Shown here one piece after another: positions 43,221 through 53,130 of a DNA stretch of 64,000 nucleotides. This DNA is from Duganella aceris. GTDB lineage: Bacteria; Pseudomonadota; Gammaproteobacteria; Burkholderiales; Burkholderiaceae_D. The position numbers and the translations under genes were made by a program. The notes beneath the pieces were generated by a model, which saw only the letters and a program-made list of their open reading frames with translations, did no database searches and was not told where the DNA came from. Position 1 is the first letter of the stretch, and each line of letters begins with the position of its first letter. The DNA is taken from positions 124,001-188,000 of the forward strand of contig NZ_JAADJT010000002.1 of NCBI RefSeq assembly GCF_011090165.1, written 5' to 3'.

Positions 43221-44676
43221 GGATGGGCAGCGAGAAAAGGATGGTGGCGCCGGCCACGGGGCTGTCCGGCGCGGGCTGGCGGACCCAGATCCGGCCGCCG
43301 TGGGTTTCGATGATCGAACGGCAGATCGGCAGTCCCATGCCCATGCCGTCCTGCTTGGTGCTGTAGAAGGCTTCGAACAAACGCGGCATGGCGTCGGGCG
43401 GGATGCCGGGGCCGGAGTCGCTGACGCTGAGTTGTACGGAGTCCGTGTCTTCATGGCGGATGCGCTGGGTGTGCAGCGTCAGCACCGCCTGGCCCGGCGC
43501 GCACACGGCCATCGCCTGCATCGCGTTCATCAGCAAATTGATGATCACCTGTTGCAGCTGCACCCGGTCGCCGCTGGTCGGCAGCGCGCCAGGCGCCAGC
43601 GACAGCATCAACGCCACCTGGTGGTTATCCAGCTCGCGCCGAACCAGGTCGACGCTCTCCTCGACCACCGTGTTCAGGTCCAACGGCGCGTGCTGCGGAT
43701 CGCTGCGCCGCGCCAGCGCGCGGATGCGCCGGATCACGCCGGTGGCGCGCTGGCTCGCTTCGAGGATGCTGTTGACGGTGGCGCGCGCCTCGTCCATCTC
43801 GGGCTGCGGACGGTTCAGCCAGCGCAGGCAGGCCTCGCCGTTGGTCGAGATGGCGGCCAGCGGTTGATTGACCTCATGCGCGATCGACGCGGCAAGCTCG
43901 CCCAGCATGGTGACGCGGGTGGCGTGCGCCAGTTGCACCTGCGAGCGGTGCAACGCCTGTTCGGCCAGCACCGACGCCGTCACATCGGTCAGCGCGCCGA
44001 GGTATTCGCAGTCGCCGTCCTTGCCGTACTGCGGGCGGGCCAGCACGTGCACGTATTTCAACGCGCCGTCCGGCATCAGCAGGCGGTGGCGCAGGTCGAT
44101 CTCGCCCTCGCAGCGGAGCGAGCGTTCGAACGATGCCTGCACCAGGTGCAGATCCTCGGGCGCGGTGTGCTTCAGCACCCGCTCCGTGGTGGGCGGGACG
44201 TCCAGCGGATAGCCGAAAATGCGGGCCGCCTCGTCGGACCAGTACATCTCGCCGCCGGGCACCTTGAAACTGAAGCTGCCGGTCTTGCTGATGCGCTGGG
44301 TGCCGGCCAGGAAGGCTTCGCTGCGGCGCAGCGCGTATTCGCGCGCCAGCAGCGCGTTGGTGGCGGCTTGGCCGCGCAGCGCGAGGAAGGCGGTGATGCT
44401 GATCGCCAGCAGGCCGACCGTCATGCGGCCGAAGGCGGCGCCGGAAAACACAACGGTGTGGGTCAGCACATAGGAGGTCAGCGTCAGCGTCAGACAAACG
44501 CCGACGGTCAGCAGCACGCCGCGCCGCTGCCACACGCTGGCCGACAGCAGCACCACCACCACGTACATCACGGCGATGGCCATGTCGAGCGGCGTGAAGG
44601 TGTCCAGCGCGAAGATCGACAGCGTGAGAAGGATGAGCAGCGCAGACAACCAGGGAGTGCTTGGTACCCGTAACAT
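43207..44676 (-). CDS. FixL-type membrane sensor histidine kinase with PAS
   Basis: A 489-residue inner-membrane kinase. Three or four N-terminal membrane helices form a MASE-like sensor (~10-100). A PAS domain (~120-235) follows, without the FixL haem-binding His pattern being obvious. HisKA has His267 in SIAHEVNQPLAAIS, the NtrB/FixL-like form, followed by HATPase with NLLMNAMQAM and DSGPGIP. AAGGA precedes the start. Partner is the FixJ-type regulator downstream. The signal is unknown. Confidence 0.9.
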   Translation of the reverse strand: MLRVPSTPWLSALLILLTLSIFALDTFTPLDMAIAVMYVVVVLLSASVWQRRGVLLTVGVCLTLTLTSYVLTHTVVFSGAAFGRMTVGLLAISITAFLALRGQAATNALLAREYALRRSEAFLAGTQRISKTGSFSFKVPGGEMYWSDEAARIFGYPLDVPPTTERVLKHTAPEDLHLVQASFERSLRCEGEIDLRHRLLMPDGALKYVHVLARPQYGKDGDCEYLGALTDVTASVLAEQALHRSQVQLAHATRVTMLGELAASIAHEVNQPLAAISTNGEACLRWLNRPQPEMDEARATVNSILEASQRATGVIRRIRALARRSDPQHAPLDLNTVVEESVDLVRRELDNHQVALMLSLAPGALPTSGDRVQLQQVIINLLMNAMQAMAVCAPGQAVLTLHTQRIRHEDTDSVQLSVSDSGPGIPPDAMPRLFEAFYSTKQDGMGMGLPICRSIIETHGGRIWVRQPAPDSPVAGATILFSLPIHEPD

Positions 44677-44739
44677 GCCTGTCCTTATAATTTATGTTGG
44701 CAATCGCGCCAATTATAGTGCGGAATAGCTACGCCGCAT

Positions 44740-44757
44740 CCTATACTCCAGTATAGG
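44740..44757. promoter_or_regulatory. Inverted repeat CCTATAC-N4-GTATAGG
   Basis: A perfect 7-bp inverted repeat with a 4-base spacer in the 168-base gap between the divergent kinase and MocR genes. Further TATAG copies lie at about 44714 and 44783. A likely operator of the MocR regulator or overlapping -10 elements. Confidence 0.5.
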
Positions 44758-44844
44758 TTATGAAGAAAATAATAGACCGAGGTATAGTATCGCCGCCCCA
44801 TGGATTGCGCTACGCTTCGGTCATTGCCTAGCGGGAGAGCAACC

Positions 44845-46299
44845 GTGAAATTGTACGAAAGCCTGGCAGCCGATATCGCCGCCCAGATCAGCCAGGGCGT
44901 CATCCGCGAAGGCGAGCGCATACCCTCGGTGCGCCAGACCAGCCAGCACCACAATCTGAGCGTGTCGACCGTGATCCGCGCCTTCCTGCTGCTGGAAAGC
45001 CAGGGCGTGATCGAGAGCCGGCCGCAGTCCGGCTACTTCGTGCGCCGCCGGCCGGCCGCGCTGGCGCAGGCGCAGTCCGGCGAGCCGCTGCTGGCGGCCG
45101 AGATGGCGCGCGGCGAGACCTTCGACACCAGTGAATTCGTGCTGACCACGCTGCGCTCGATCCACCAGGGCAGCGTGCCGCTGGGCTCTCCCTATCCCGA
45201 TCCCGCGCTGTTCCCGTGGGCGCGGCTGAACCAGTACGCCAACAGCATCTCGCGCCGCAGCAGCCAGATCGCTATCAGCACCGACCTGCCGCCTGGGAAT
45301 CCTGAACTGATCCGCCAGATCGCGCGCCGCCACCTGGAGAACGGGCTGGCGGTGGACAGCGCCGAGATCATCGTCACCACCGGCGCCACCGAGGCGCTCA
45401 ATCTGTGCCTGCAGGCGGTGACCGCGCCGGGCAGCCTGATCGCGGTCGAGACGCCGACCTACTACGCGTTGCTGCAGGCGATCGAGCGCATGCAGATGCG
45501 CGTGGTGGAGATCGAAACCGATCCGGTCGAGGGCATCGACTTGGAGGCGCTGGAACGCGCCATCGTCGAACAGGGCGTGGCGGCCTGCATGGTCATGCCC
45601 AACTTCCAGAATCCGCAAGGCTTCCAGATGAGCGATGCGCGCAAGCAGGCGATGGTCGAGATGCTGGCGCGGCACGACGTGCCGGTGATCGAGAACGACG
45701 TCTATCATGAGCTGTACTACGGCGACGTCCATCCCAGCTCGCTGAAGAACTACGACACGCGCGGCCTGGTCCTGCATTGTAATTCCTTTTCCAAGACGCT
45801 CAGCCCATCCTACCGCATCGGTTGGGCGCTGCCCGGCCGCTACAGGGCGCAGGTGGAAAAGCTCAAGTTCCTCAACGCGATCAACACGGCGGCGCTGCCG
45901 CAGCTGGCGATCGCCGAATACCTGCAAAACGACGGCTACGACTACCACCTGCGCAAGGTGCGCAAGACCTACGCGCAGCAGGCGAGCATCATGGCGGCGG
46001 CGGTGTCGCGCTTCTTCCCGCAGGGGACCAGCGTGTCGCAACCGGCCGGCGGCTATCTGCTATGGGTGACGCTGCCCGACGGCGTGCAGGCGCTGGAGCT
46101 GTACGCACGCGCGCAGGAACGCGGCATCAGCATCGGCGCCGGGAATATCTTCGCCACCGGCGACGCCTTCCGGCACTGCATTCGCCTCAACTACAGCTAT
46201 CCGTGGACGCCCGAAGTGGAGGCCGCTGTCCGCACACTGGGGCTGTTGGTCGGAGAGCTGTGTTCCAACTGTGCTCCTCGCATAAAGGCCAATCTGTAG
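44845..46299 (+). CDS. MocR-type GntR regulator with aminotransferase domain
   Basis: A 484-residue regulator: GntR winged helix (YESLAADIAAQISQGVIREG, ERIPSVRQTSQHHNLSVSTV) fused to a fold-type I aminotransferase domain that binds pyridoxal phosphate. The PLP lysine is in NSFSKTLSPSYRIGW, and NPQGFQMS and IENDVYHELYY are conserved. These regulators use an aminated cofactor as their switch. The GTG at 44845 has GGGAG eight bases upstream; an ATG at 44800 lacks a site. No target gene is obvious. Confidence 0.88.
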   Translation: MKLYESLAADIAAQISQGVIREGERIPSVRQTSQHHNLSVSTVIRAFLLLESQGVIESRPQSGYFVRRRPAALAQAQSGEPLLAAEMARGETFDTSEFVLTTLRSIHQGSVPLGSPYPDPALFPWARLNQYANSISRRSSQIAISTDLPPGNPELIRQIARRHLENGLAVDSAEIIVTTGATEALNLCLQAVTAPGSLIAVETPTYYALLQAIERMQMRVVEIETDPVEGIDLEALERAIVEQGVAACMVMPNFQNPQGFQMSDARKQAMVEMLARHDVPVIENDVYHELYYGDVHPSSLKNYDTRGLVLHCNSFSKTLSPSYRIGWALPGRYRAQVEKLKFLNAINTAALPQLAIAEYLQNDGYDYHLRKVRKTYAQQASIMAAAVSRFFPQGTSVSQPAGGYLLWVTLPDGVQALELYARAQERGISIGAGNIFATGDAFRHCIRLNYSYPWTPEVEAAVRTLGLLVGELCSNCAPRIKANL

Positions 46300-46409
46300 C
46301 CGTCCACCCGTCGCTGTCTGACATATTCTGGGAACATGCCGGCGCCCCTGCTCCGGCGTGGCAGCGCGCGCCTTGCGTGTATGAGTCTCTCCCGAACGGA
46401 CCGATATCC

Positions 46410-48095
46410 ATGAAAAACGCCCGCCTCAAGGTCGCCAGCCTGCTTGCCATCGGCTTCGGCCTGACCTGCGCCTTCCTCGCCGCAGCCATTGCGCTGGCCC
46501 TGAGCGAACAGGCCAAACTCAACGCCGTCACCGCCAGCATCGCCGATGATCGCTGGCCCAAGATCGAACTGGCCACCGACGTGCGTCTGCGCGTGACCGA
46601 CATCGCGGTCTCGCTGCGCAACCTGATGCTGACCGAGGATGCCGCCGTGCGCCGGCGCCAGGTCGACAACATCAAGAGCTATCGCGACGACGCCGCCGCC
46701 AGCATCGCCGCGCTGGACCGCCGCGTCACCACGCCTACCGGACGCGAGGCGCTGGCGCGGGTACAGCTCGCGTGGCAGGAATACGTGAACGGCCAGCAGG
46801 AGCTGATCGCGCTGGAGCTGGCGGGACGCGGCGAAGAGGCCAGGGATTATCTGAACACCCACCTCAAGCCCATGTTGCAGGCCTGCCGCGATGCGCTGGC
46901 CAGCCAGATCGGCAATGAAGTGAACCTGATGAACCAGTCGCGCGAGCAGGCGGTGCAAGCCTATGCCGCCACGCGCCTGAAGATGCTGGGGCTGGGCGTG
47001 GTGTCGCTGCTGGTGTCCGCGCTGGCTGCGGGCCTGATCATCAATCGGCTGCGTCGCGACCTGGGCGGCGAGCCGGAACAGGCGGCCCGCACCGCCGCCC
47101 GCATCGCCGACGGCGATTTGTCCGGAGCGATCCCGCTGCGCGCCGGCGATAGCCGCAGCATGTTGTACGAGATGGAGCATATGCGCGATAACCTGAGCAA
47201 GCTGGTGGCCCAGGTACGCGCCGATACCGAGACCATCGCCGCCGCTTCCGGCCAGATCGCCGGCGGCAATCTGGATTTGTCGTCGCGCACCGAGCAGCAG
47301 GCGTCCAGCCTGCAGGAGACGGCGGCGGCGATGGAGCAGTTGACCGTGACCGTGCAACAGAACGCGGATCATGCGCGGCACGCCAATACCTTGGCAGTGC
47401 AGGCGTCCGAAGCCGCAGGCAAAGGCGGCGCGGCGGTGGCGGCCGTCACCGGGCGCATGGAGGCGATACGCAGTTCGGCGGCGCAGATGGCGGACATTAT
47501 CGGCCTGATCGACGGCATCGCCTTCCAGACCAATATCCTGGCCTTGAACGCGGCGGTGGAAGCCGCGCGCGCCGGCGACGCTGGCCGAGGTTTCGCCGTG
47601 GTCGCGACCGAGGTGCGCCAGCTTGCGCATCGTTCGGCCGACGCGGCGCGGCAGATCGGCGGCTTGATCGGGACGGCGGTGGAACAGGCCGGCGCCGGCG
47701 GCGAGGAAGTGCGCCAGGCCGGCGATGCGATGCGGGACATCGTCGACAGCGTGGCACGGGTGGAGAGCATCATGGGCCAGATCCGCGACGCCAGCGCCGA
47801 GCAGCACCAGGGCATCGTCGCCATCAACCAGGCGGTGATGCAGATGGACCAGGGCACGCAGCAGAACGCGGCGCTGGTCGAGCAGGTGGCGGCTGCGGCG
47901 CAATCGCTGCAGAACAAATCGGGCCAACTCGCCAGCGCGGTCGACCGCTTCAAGATCGCGCCGGGCGGTCCCGCCGCAGCCGGCCTCGCGCCGCATGGCC
48001 CGCACCGCCCGCATCGCCCGCAGGCTCCGGCGGCGACGCCGGCGCTGACGCTGGTCCACGACCGCTCCGCGCGCAGCCGGCGGATGCCGGCATGA
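46410..48095 (+). CDS. Methyl-accepting chemotaxis protein (4HB-MCP type)
   Basis: A 561-residue transmembrane chemoreceptor. Membrane helix (~8-30), a four-helix-bundle periplasmic sensor (~35-185), second helix (~190-212), HAMP, and a full signalling hairpin. The tip ILALNAAVEAARAGDAGRGF contacts CheA and CheW. The C-terminus is Pro/His-rich and lacks the CheR-binding pentapeptide. Its stop overlaps the next gene by four bases (ATGA), which couples chemotaxis to a c-di-GMP phosphodiesterase. Confidence 0.92.
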   Translation: MKNARLKVASLLAIGFGLTCAFLAAAIALALSEQAKLNAVTASIADDRWPKIELATDVRLRVTDIAVSLRNLMLTEDAAVRRRQVDNIKSYRDDAAASIAALDRRVTTPTGREALARVQLAWQEYVNGQQELIALELAGRGEEARDYLNTHLKPMLQACRDALASQIGNEVNLMNQSREQAVQAYAATRLKMLGLGVVSLLVSALAAGLIINRLRRDLGGEPEQAARTAARIADGDLSGAIPLRAGDSRSMLYEMEHMRDNLSKLVAQVRADTETIAAASGQIAGGNLDLSSRTEQQASSLQETAAAMEQLTVTVQQNADHARHANTLAVQASEAAGKGGAAVAAVTGRMEAIRSSAAQMADIIGLIDGIAFQTNILALNAAVEAARAGDAGRGFAVVATEVRQLAHRSADAARQIGGLIGTAVEQAGAGGEEVRQAGDAMRDIVDSVARVESIMGQIRDASAEQHQGIVAINQAVMQMDQGTQQNAALVEQVAAAAQSLQNKSGQLASAVDRFKIAPGGPAAAGLAPHGPHRPHRPQAPAATPALTLVHDRSARSRRMPA

Positions 48096-49366
48096 CGCCC
48101 GGCTTGCGTGCGGTCGTCATCGATGCCGACGCGGACGACCGCGAATATACGCTGGCGCTATGCCGGCGGCTCGGCATCATCGTCAACGGTTGGGCCGACA
48201 GCGCCGCCGCCGGGCTGGAGCTGATCGAATCTCTGCCGGCCCCGCCGGACCTGGCGATCATCGACCTCCACCTGCCAGACATGGACGGCGCCGACCTGAT
48301 ACTCACCCTGTCCATGCTGGAGCGCGACATCAGCATCGCCATCTGCAGCCGCGCCTGCGCACGACTGCAAGACGCGGCCTTGACGCTGGCGGTAACACTG
48401 GGCCTGCCGCCCCTGGGCGCCATACCAAAACCACTGCAACCGCAAGCACTGCAGGCTGCCGTCCAAGCCTGCGTCCCGGCGGCGGCGCGCGCGCATATGC
48501 CGCTCCGGCCCGCGCCGGCGCCGGATGCCGCACCGCCACCCGACGGCGAACGGCTATTGGCCGCATTGACAGCGCACCAGTTCGAACTGCACTACCAGCC
48601 CAAGATCGCCCTGCGCAACGGCACGCTGCAAGGAGTCGAAGCGCTGGTGCGCTGGCGCCACCCTTTGCACGGCTTGCTAATGCCCAATGCCTTCCTGCCG
48701 CACACCGAAGCCGCAGGGCTAATCGACTTGCTGACGATGGAAGTCGTCAACCTGGCCCTGGCCGACTGGCGCGGCTGGAACGCGATCGGCCTGACGCTGC
48801 CGTTGGCGATCAACCTGTCGCCGCTGTCGCTATCCGATCCCCACCTCGCCGGCCAACTGATCGCGGCAACCGCCGCCGCCGGCGTGCCGCCCGAGCACAT
48901 CACCTTCGAGATCACCGAACAAGCCGAAATCGCCGACCTGGCGACGGCGCTGCGCATCCTGATCAAACTGCGCCTGCACGGCTTTGGCCTGTCGCTCGAC
49001 GACTATGGCGCCGGCCACGCCTCGCTGCTGCAACTGTCGCGCTTTCCGTTCAACGAATTGAAGCTGGACCGGCGCCTGGTGCACCGCGCCGCCGAGCGCC
49101 CACATATGCGTCCACTGCTGCGCAACACCATCGCCGCCGCGCGCGAACTGAAGGTAGTGACGGTCGCCGAAGGAATCGAGACGCAGCAAGACAGAAGGCT
49201 GATGCTGGAACTGGGCTGCGACCTGGCGCAAGGCTATCTGGTCGGGCGCCCGATGCCCGCCGCCGCGCTGCCGTCATGGAGCGCCGGCAACGCCGCAGCC
49301 GCCTCGGAAGCGGGCGGCGAATTTACCGGCAAGGGAAAGGTGGTACAGCTGCGCCCTTCGCTGTAG
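48092..49366 (+). CDS. REC-EAL c-di-GMP phosphodiesterase
   Basis: A 424-residue response regulator with EAL output. Receiver: Asp58 in IIDLHLPDMDG and Lys in IPKPLQ. The EAL domain keeps all catalytic residues: EAL at 183-185, Asn in LAINLSP, Glu in EITEQ, DDYGAGHAS, Lys in LKLDRR and Glu in AEGIETQ. No GGDEF. It probably lowers c-di-GMP on receiving phosphate from a kinase, perhaps CheA through the linked receptor. Confidence 0.9.
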   Translation: MTPGLRAVVIDADADDREYTLALCRRLGIIVNGWADSAAAGLELIESLPAPPDLAIIDLHLPDMDGADLILTLSMLERDISIAICSRACARLQDAALTLAVTLGLPPLGAIPKPLQPQALQAAVQACVPAAARAHMPLRPAPAPDAAPPPDGERLLAALTAHQFELHYQPKIALRNGTLQGVEALVRWRHPLHGLLMPNAFLPHTEAAGLIDLLTMEVVNLALADWRGWNAIGLTLPLAINLSPLSLSDPHLAGQLIAATAAAGVPPEHITFEITEQAEIADLATALRILIKLRLHGFGLSLDDYGAGHASLLQLSRFPFNELKLDRRLVHRAAERPHMRPLLRNTIAAARELKVVTVAEGIETQQDRRLMLELGCDLAQGYLVGRPMPAAALPSWSAGNAAAASEAGGEFTGKGKVVQLRPSL

Positions 49367-49391
49367 GCGCTGCGCCGCTGACGGCGCTCGA

Positions 49392-50312
49392 TCAATCGAT
49401 GGTGTAGCGATCGCACGGCTCGATCGCCGCCGGCATCGCCTCACCGCACTGCTCCATCACGGAGCGTTCGATGTTGCGGGTCATGGCGTGCAGCGCCAGG
49501 CAATTCGGATCGGTGCCGAATGGCTCGGCGATTTCCTGCGCGATCGCCTCCAGCGCGAACAGCGTGTAGGCGACAAACACGGAGATCAGCGGCGTGGCGA
49601 TGCCGATGGCGTCGACCAGCCCGAAAGGCAGCAGGAAGCAGTACAGATACACGGTGCGGTGCATCAGCACCCCGTAGGCATAAGGAATAGGCGTATTGCT
49701 GATCCGTTCGCAGCCGCCGACCGCCGCAGCCAGCTCGCCGACCTGCGCGTCCAGCATCCACAGCACCTGCTCGTGGCCCTGCCGCCGGCGCGCGGCCTTG
49801 GCCAGCATCAAACGCAGGCGATCCAGCAGCGCCACCGGAATGTAGGCCATGCCGCGCAACTGTTCCAGCTCGTCCTTTTCCAGGTAACGCGCCAAGTCCG
49901 GCATCGGATCGGTGCGACGCAGCTGGTGCGTCAGGGCATAGACGAAGGCGATCAGGCGGCGCGTGAACAGCTTGCGCGCGAAGCCGTCGTCTTCGGACGG
50001 CAGGTAGTTGATCGCCTGCGAAGTCAGCGCCCGCGCCGCGATCAGGATGCGGCCCCAGATCTGCCGCGCCTCGACATAGCGCGCATATGAGGCGTTGTTG
50101 CGGAAGCCGAGGAAAATCGCCAGGCTGACGCCTACCAGCGGAAACGGCACCGTATCCAATGGAATCTTGACGCCAAGGACGCGGCCATCGGTCAGCACCG
50201 CCAGCGAGCTGACGGCCAGCATCACCAGCAGCTGCGGGATGATTGACTTCAGCACCGAGCCGTTCCAGACGAACAGCATGCGCCACCAGTTCATGCGCTC
50301 ACGGACGATCAT
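49392..50312 (-). CDS. Bestrophin-family chloride channel
   Basis: A 306-residue membrane protein of the bestrophin/RFP-TM family. PFPLVGVSLAIFLGFRNNAS followed by YARYVEAR, and NTPIPYAYGVL with later membrane helices, are characteristic. Bacterial members form pentameric anion channels. AAGGAG lies ten bases before the ATG. It starts 13 bases after the GGDEF-EAL gene, so both are probably on one transcript. Confidence 0.88.
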   Translation of the reverse strand: MIVRERMNWWRMLFVWNGSVLKSIIPQLLVMLAVSSLAVLTDGRVLGVKIPLDTVPFPLVGVSLAIFLGFRNNASYARYVEARQIWGRILIAARALTSQAINYLPSEDDGFARKLFTRRLIAFVYALTHQLRRTDPMPDLARYLEKDELEQLRGMAYIPVALLDRLRLMLAKAARRRQGHEQVLWMLDAQVGELAAAVGGCERISNTPIPYAYGVLMHRTVYLYCFLLPFGLVDAIGIATPLISVFVAYTLFALEAIAQEIAEPFGTDPNCLALHAMTRNIERSVMEQCGEAMPAAIEPCDRYTID

Positions 50313-50325
50313 GCGCCGATGCTCC

Positions 50326-53070
50326 TTATGTTGTCATGTCCAGCATAATTGCGCCGGCCTCCTCAGCATGAGTACAGTTCACAACGTGGGCAGGGAGCAC
50401 AGACACGGCGGGCAGCGCGGGCGCGGCACGGCCGAACAGATAGCCCTGGAACGAGGTGCAGCCGATCGCTTCCAGCGCCGACCATTGCTCGCGGCTTTCC
50501 ACGCCTTCCGCCACAACGTCCAGATCCATGCTGTAGGCCAGCGTGACGATGGCGCGCACGATGCTCGACGCGTGCCGCGTCAGCAGCATGTCGTGCACGA
50601 ACGAGCGGTCTATCTTCAGCTGGTCGATCGGCAGCAGCTTGAGGTAGCTGAGCGACGAGTAACCGGTGCCGAAATCGTCCAGCGCGAAGCCGACGCCATG
50701 CGCCTTCAGCGTCGTCATGCGCGCGATCACTTCGTCCATGTCGGTCAGCAGCATACTCTCGGTCAGCTCCAGCTTGAGCAGGCGCGGATCGGCGCCGGTC
50801 TGGTCCAGCACCCGCAGCACCTTCTCGACGAACGTCGGCTGACGGAACTGCCGCGCGCTGACGTTGACCGCCATCGTCAGGTGCGCGGTATCGGCGTTGA
50901 GCGACCATTGCACCAGCTGACCACAGGCCTGCTCCAGCACCCACTCGCCCAGTTCCAAAATGAGCCCGGATTTCTCGGCCTGCGGGATGAAGTCGGCCGG
51001 TCCGATCAAGCCGCGCTGCGGATGTATCCAGCGCAGCAGCGCTTCCACGCCGGTGGTGCGGCCGGTGGCGTCCACCACCGGTTGATAGTGCAGTTGCAGC
51101 TCGCCGCGTTGCAGCGCGCAACGCAGGTCGGCCTCCAGCGAGGCGGAAGCGTCCAACGCCACCTGCATGCGTGGATCGAAGAAGCGGAAGGTGGCGCGGC
51201 CGGCCGCCTTGGCTTCATACATCGCCATGTCGGCCTGGCGCAACAGGTCGTTGATGGTGTGGTGCTCAAGCCCGAACAGCACCACGCCGATGCTCGGCGT
51301 GCTGCGCAGATCGTGGCCGTCCAGGGGATACGTGCGGCTCAGGGCTTCCAGCACCTTGCCGGCCACGCCGGCCGCATTGTCCAGCGCTTGCTGCGGATCT
51401 GCCCCCAGGTCCTCCAGCAGGATCACGAATTCGTCGCCGCCCAGGCGCGCCACGGTGTCGGTCTCGCGCGTGACTTCCTGCAGGCGGAACGCCACCATCT
51501 CCAGCAGCCGATCGCCCATGTCGTGGCCCATGGTGTCGTTCAGCGATTTGAAGTTGTCCAGGTCGACGAACAGCACCGCGCCGTGATTGCCGCTGCGCGC
51601 GGCCTTGGCGATGGCGTGGTGCAGGCGGTCCAGCAGCAGGCGCCGGTTCGGCAGGTTGGTCAGTCCGTCGTAGAAGGCCAGGTGGGCGATCTCCGCCTCC
51701 GCCAGCTTGCGCGCGCTGATGTCCATGCGCGTGCCCAGCATGCGCAGCGGCGCGCCTTCCGGCGTGTGCTCGACGATCCGTCCCCTGCTCTGCAGCCAGA
51801 CCCAGTGGCCGGCGCGATGGCGCATGCGGTACTCGGCCTCGTAAGAACGCGATTCGTCGGCCAGGTGGGCGGCCAGCGCCGCATCGAGGCCGGGGATGTC
51901 GTCGGGATGCACCAACCGGCGCCATTGCAGCGTTTCGGCGTACTGCTCCTCCAGCGTGTAGCCCAGCATGGCGGCGGCGCGGCCGTCGACGATGCGGGTG
52001 TCGCCGGCCATCTCCCAGTCCCACAATCCCAGGTTGGCGCCGTTGAGCGCCAGTTCGATTTTCTCGGCGGCGGCGGCCTGCTCTTCGGCGCGCGCGGTCT
52101 CCAGGTCTTCCAGCACGCTGCGGCGGCGCTGCACCAGCACCAGCGCGCTGCTCGACATGACGCCGAACAGCAGCCACGCCAGCCCGCAGGTCCACGCCAT
52201 GCTGTGCCAGCCCATATTGATCACCGCCTGGTTGCGGCCCAGGCTGACCACCAGCGTCTTGTCCAATCCCAGTCCGCTCAACAGCATCGTGCGCTGCACC
52301 ACCAGGCGCCGCTCGCCGTTGACGGCGGCGCCTTCCAGCACGGTGTCGGTGCGGCCGCTGCCGCGGTGGCGGACGAAGAACGGGTCCGGCGCGGCGGCGG
52401 TGTTGCGCATCGCCGCCGGATCGGCCGGCACGAACAGGATGCGGCGGCCGCTGTCCTCGGTGATGGCGCTGTTCATATCCGGCGCGTACAGGGCGGAACG
52501 CATCACGGCGTCGAAATATTCCGGATTGAGGATGGCGCTGACCGCGCCATTGTTGCCGCCGTCGGCGGTCACCACCGCCATCGACAGCTTGAGATTGAAT
52601 ACGCCAGGCGTGTTCTCGTAAGGTTGCGACAGGTACAGTGTATCCGCGTCGCGCATGCTTTCCACCTTGCTGGTGTAGTCGCTGTCGTCAAGGCGGCTGT
52701 CGCGCAGGTCGTCGTCGGACATGACGATGGCGCCGCGCCGGTTCACCATCACCAGCGCGCGCACGCCGGGCATGGCGCGCTTCAGCGATTGCAGCAGGAT
52801 GCGGCGGCAGTCGGAAGTGCAGCCGCTGGTCTCGCGCAACGCGCTGCGTGCGCTGTCGAGCGCACTGCGCACGCCTTCCAGCTGGCGGCTGAGGTTCTCG
52901 TCGATGATCAGCGTCTGCAAGCGCATGCGCTCGACGTTGGAGGCCATCAGCAGGCTGCGTTCGTTCCAGATGAAGTAGGCGATCAGCAGGCCGCTGAACA
53001 CCAGCACAAAGGACAACATCAGCCATTCCGCCCGCACGGTCCGAGGTTTTTTATCGTTCTGCTGGTCCAT
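50326..53070 (-). CDS. Membrane GGDEF-EAL protein with CACHE-like sensor and PAS
   Basis: A 914-residue c-di-GMP enzyme. Membrane helix (~18-38), a periplasmic sensor (~40-290, with CTSDCRR and VNRRGAIVMSDDD), a second helix (~295-315), PAS/PAC (~335-460), GGDEF and EAL. GGDEF is intact (544-548) with RxxD (RETD) before it. EAL is at 676-678, with ELTES, DDFGTGYSSL and AEGVES. Both synthesis and breakdown are possible. The ATG at 53070 has GGAGGGG six bases upstream, better than the in-frame start at 53091. Confidence 0.92.
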   Translation of the reverse strand: MDQQNDKKPRTVRAEWLMLSFVLVFSGLLIAYFIWNERSLLMASNVERMRLQTLIIDENLSRQLEGVRSALDSARSALRETSGCTSDCRRILLQSLKRAMPGVRALVMVNRRGAIVMSDDDLRDSRLDDSDYTSKVESMRDADTLYLSQPYENTPGVFNLKLSMAVVTADGGNNGAVSAILNPEYFDAVMRSALYAPDMNSAITEDSGRRILFVPADPAAMRNTAAAPDPFFVRHRGSGRTDTVLEGAAVNGERRLVVQRTMLLSGLGLDKTLVVSLGRNQAVINMGWHSMAWTCGLAWLLFGVMSSSALVLVQRRRSVLEDLETARAEEQAAAAEKIELALNGANLGLWDWEMAGDTRIVDGRAAAMLGYTLEEQYAETLQWRRLVHPDDIPGLDAALAAHLADESRSYEAEYRMRHRAGHWVWLQSRGRIVEHTPEGAPLRMLGTRMDISARKLAEAEIAHLAFYDGLTNLPNRRLLLDRLHHAIAKAARSGNHGAVLFVDLDNFKSLNDTMGHDMGDRLLEMVAFRLQEVTRETDTVARLGGDEFVILLEDLGADPQQALDNAAGVAGKVLEALSRTYPLDGHDLRSTPSIGVVLFGLEHHTINDLLRQADMAMYEAKAAGRATFRFFDPRMQVALDASASLEADLRCALQRGELQLHYQPVVDATGRTTGVEALLRWIHPQRGLIGPADFIPQAEKSGLILELGEWVLEQACGQLVQWSLNADTAHLTMAVNVSARQFRQPTFVEKVLRVLDQTGADPRLLKLELTESMLLTDMDEVIARMTTLKAHGVGFALDDFGTGYSSLSYLKLLPIDQLKIDRSFVHDMLLTRHASSIVRAIVTLAYSMDLDVVAEGVESREQWSALEAIGCTSFQGYLFGRAAPALPAVSVLPAHVVNCTHAEEAGAIMLDMTT

Positions 53071-53130
53071 GATCCCCTCCATATATGCCATAACGCTAAT
53101 GTAGGTTTAATCAGGAACCGGCGAAATCGC

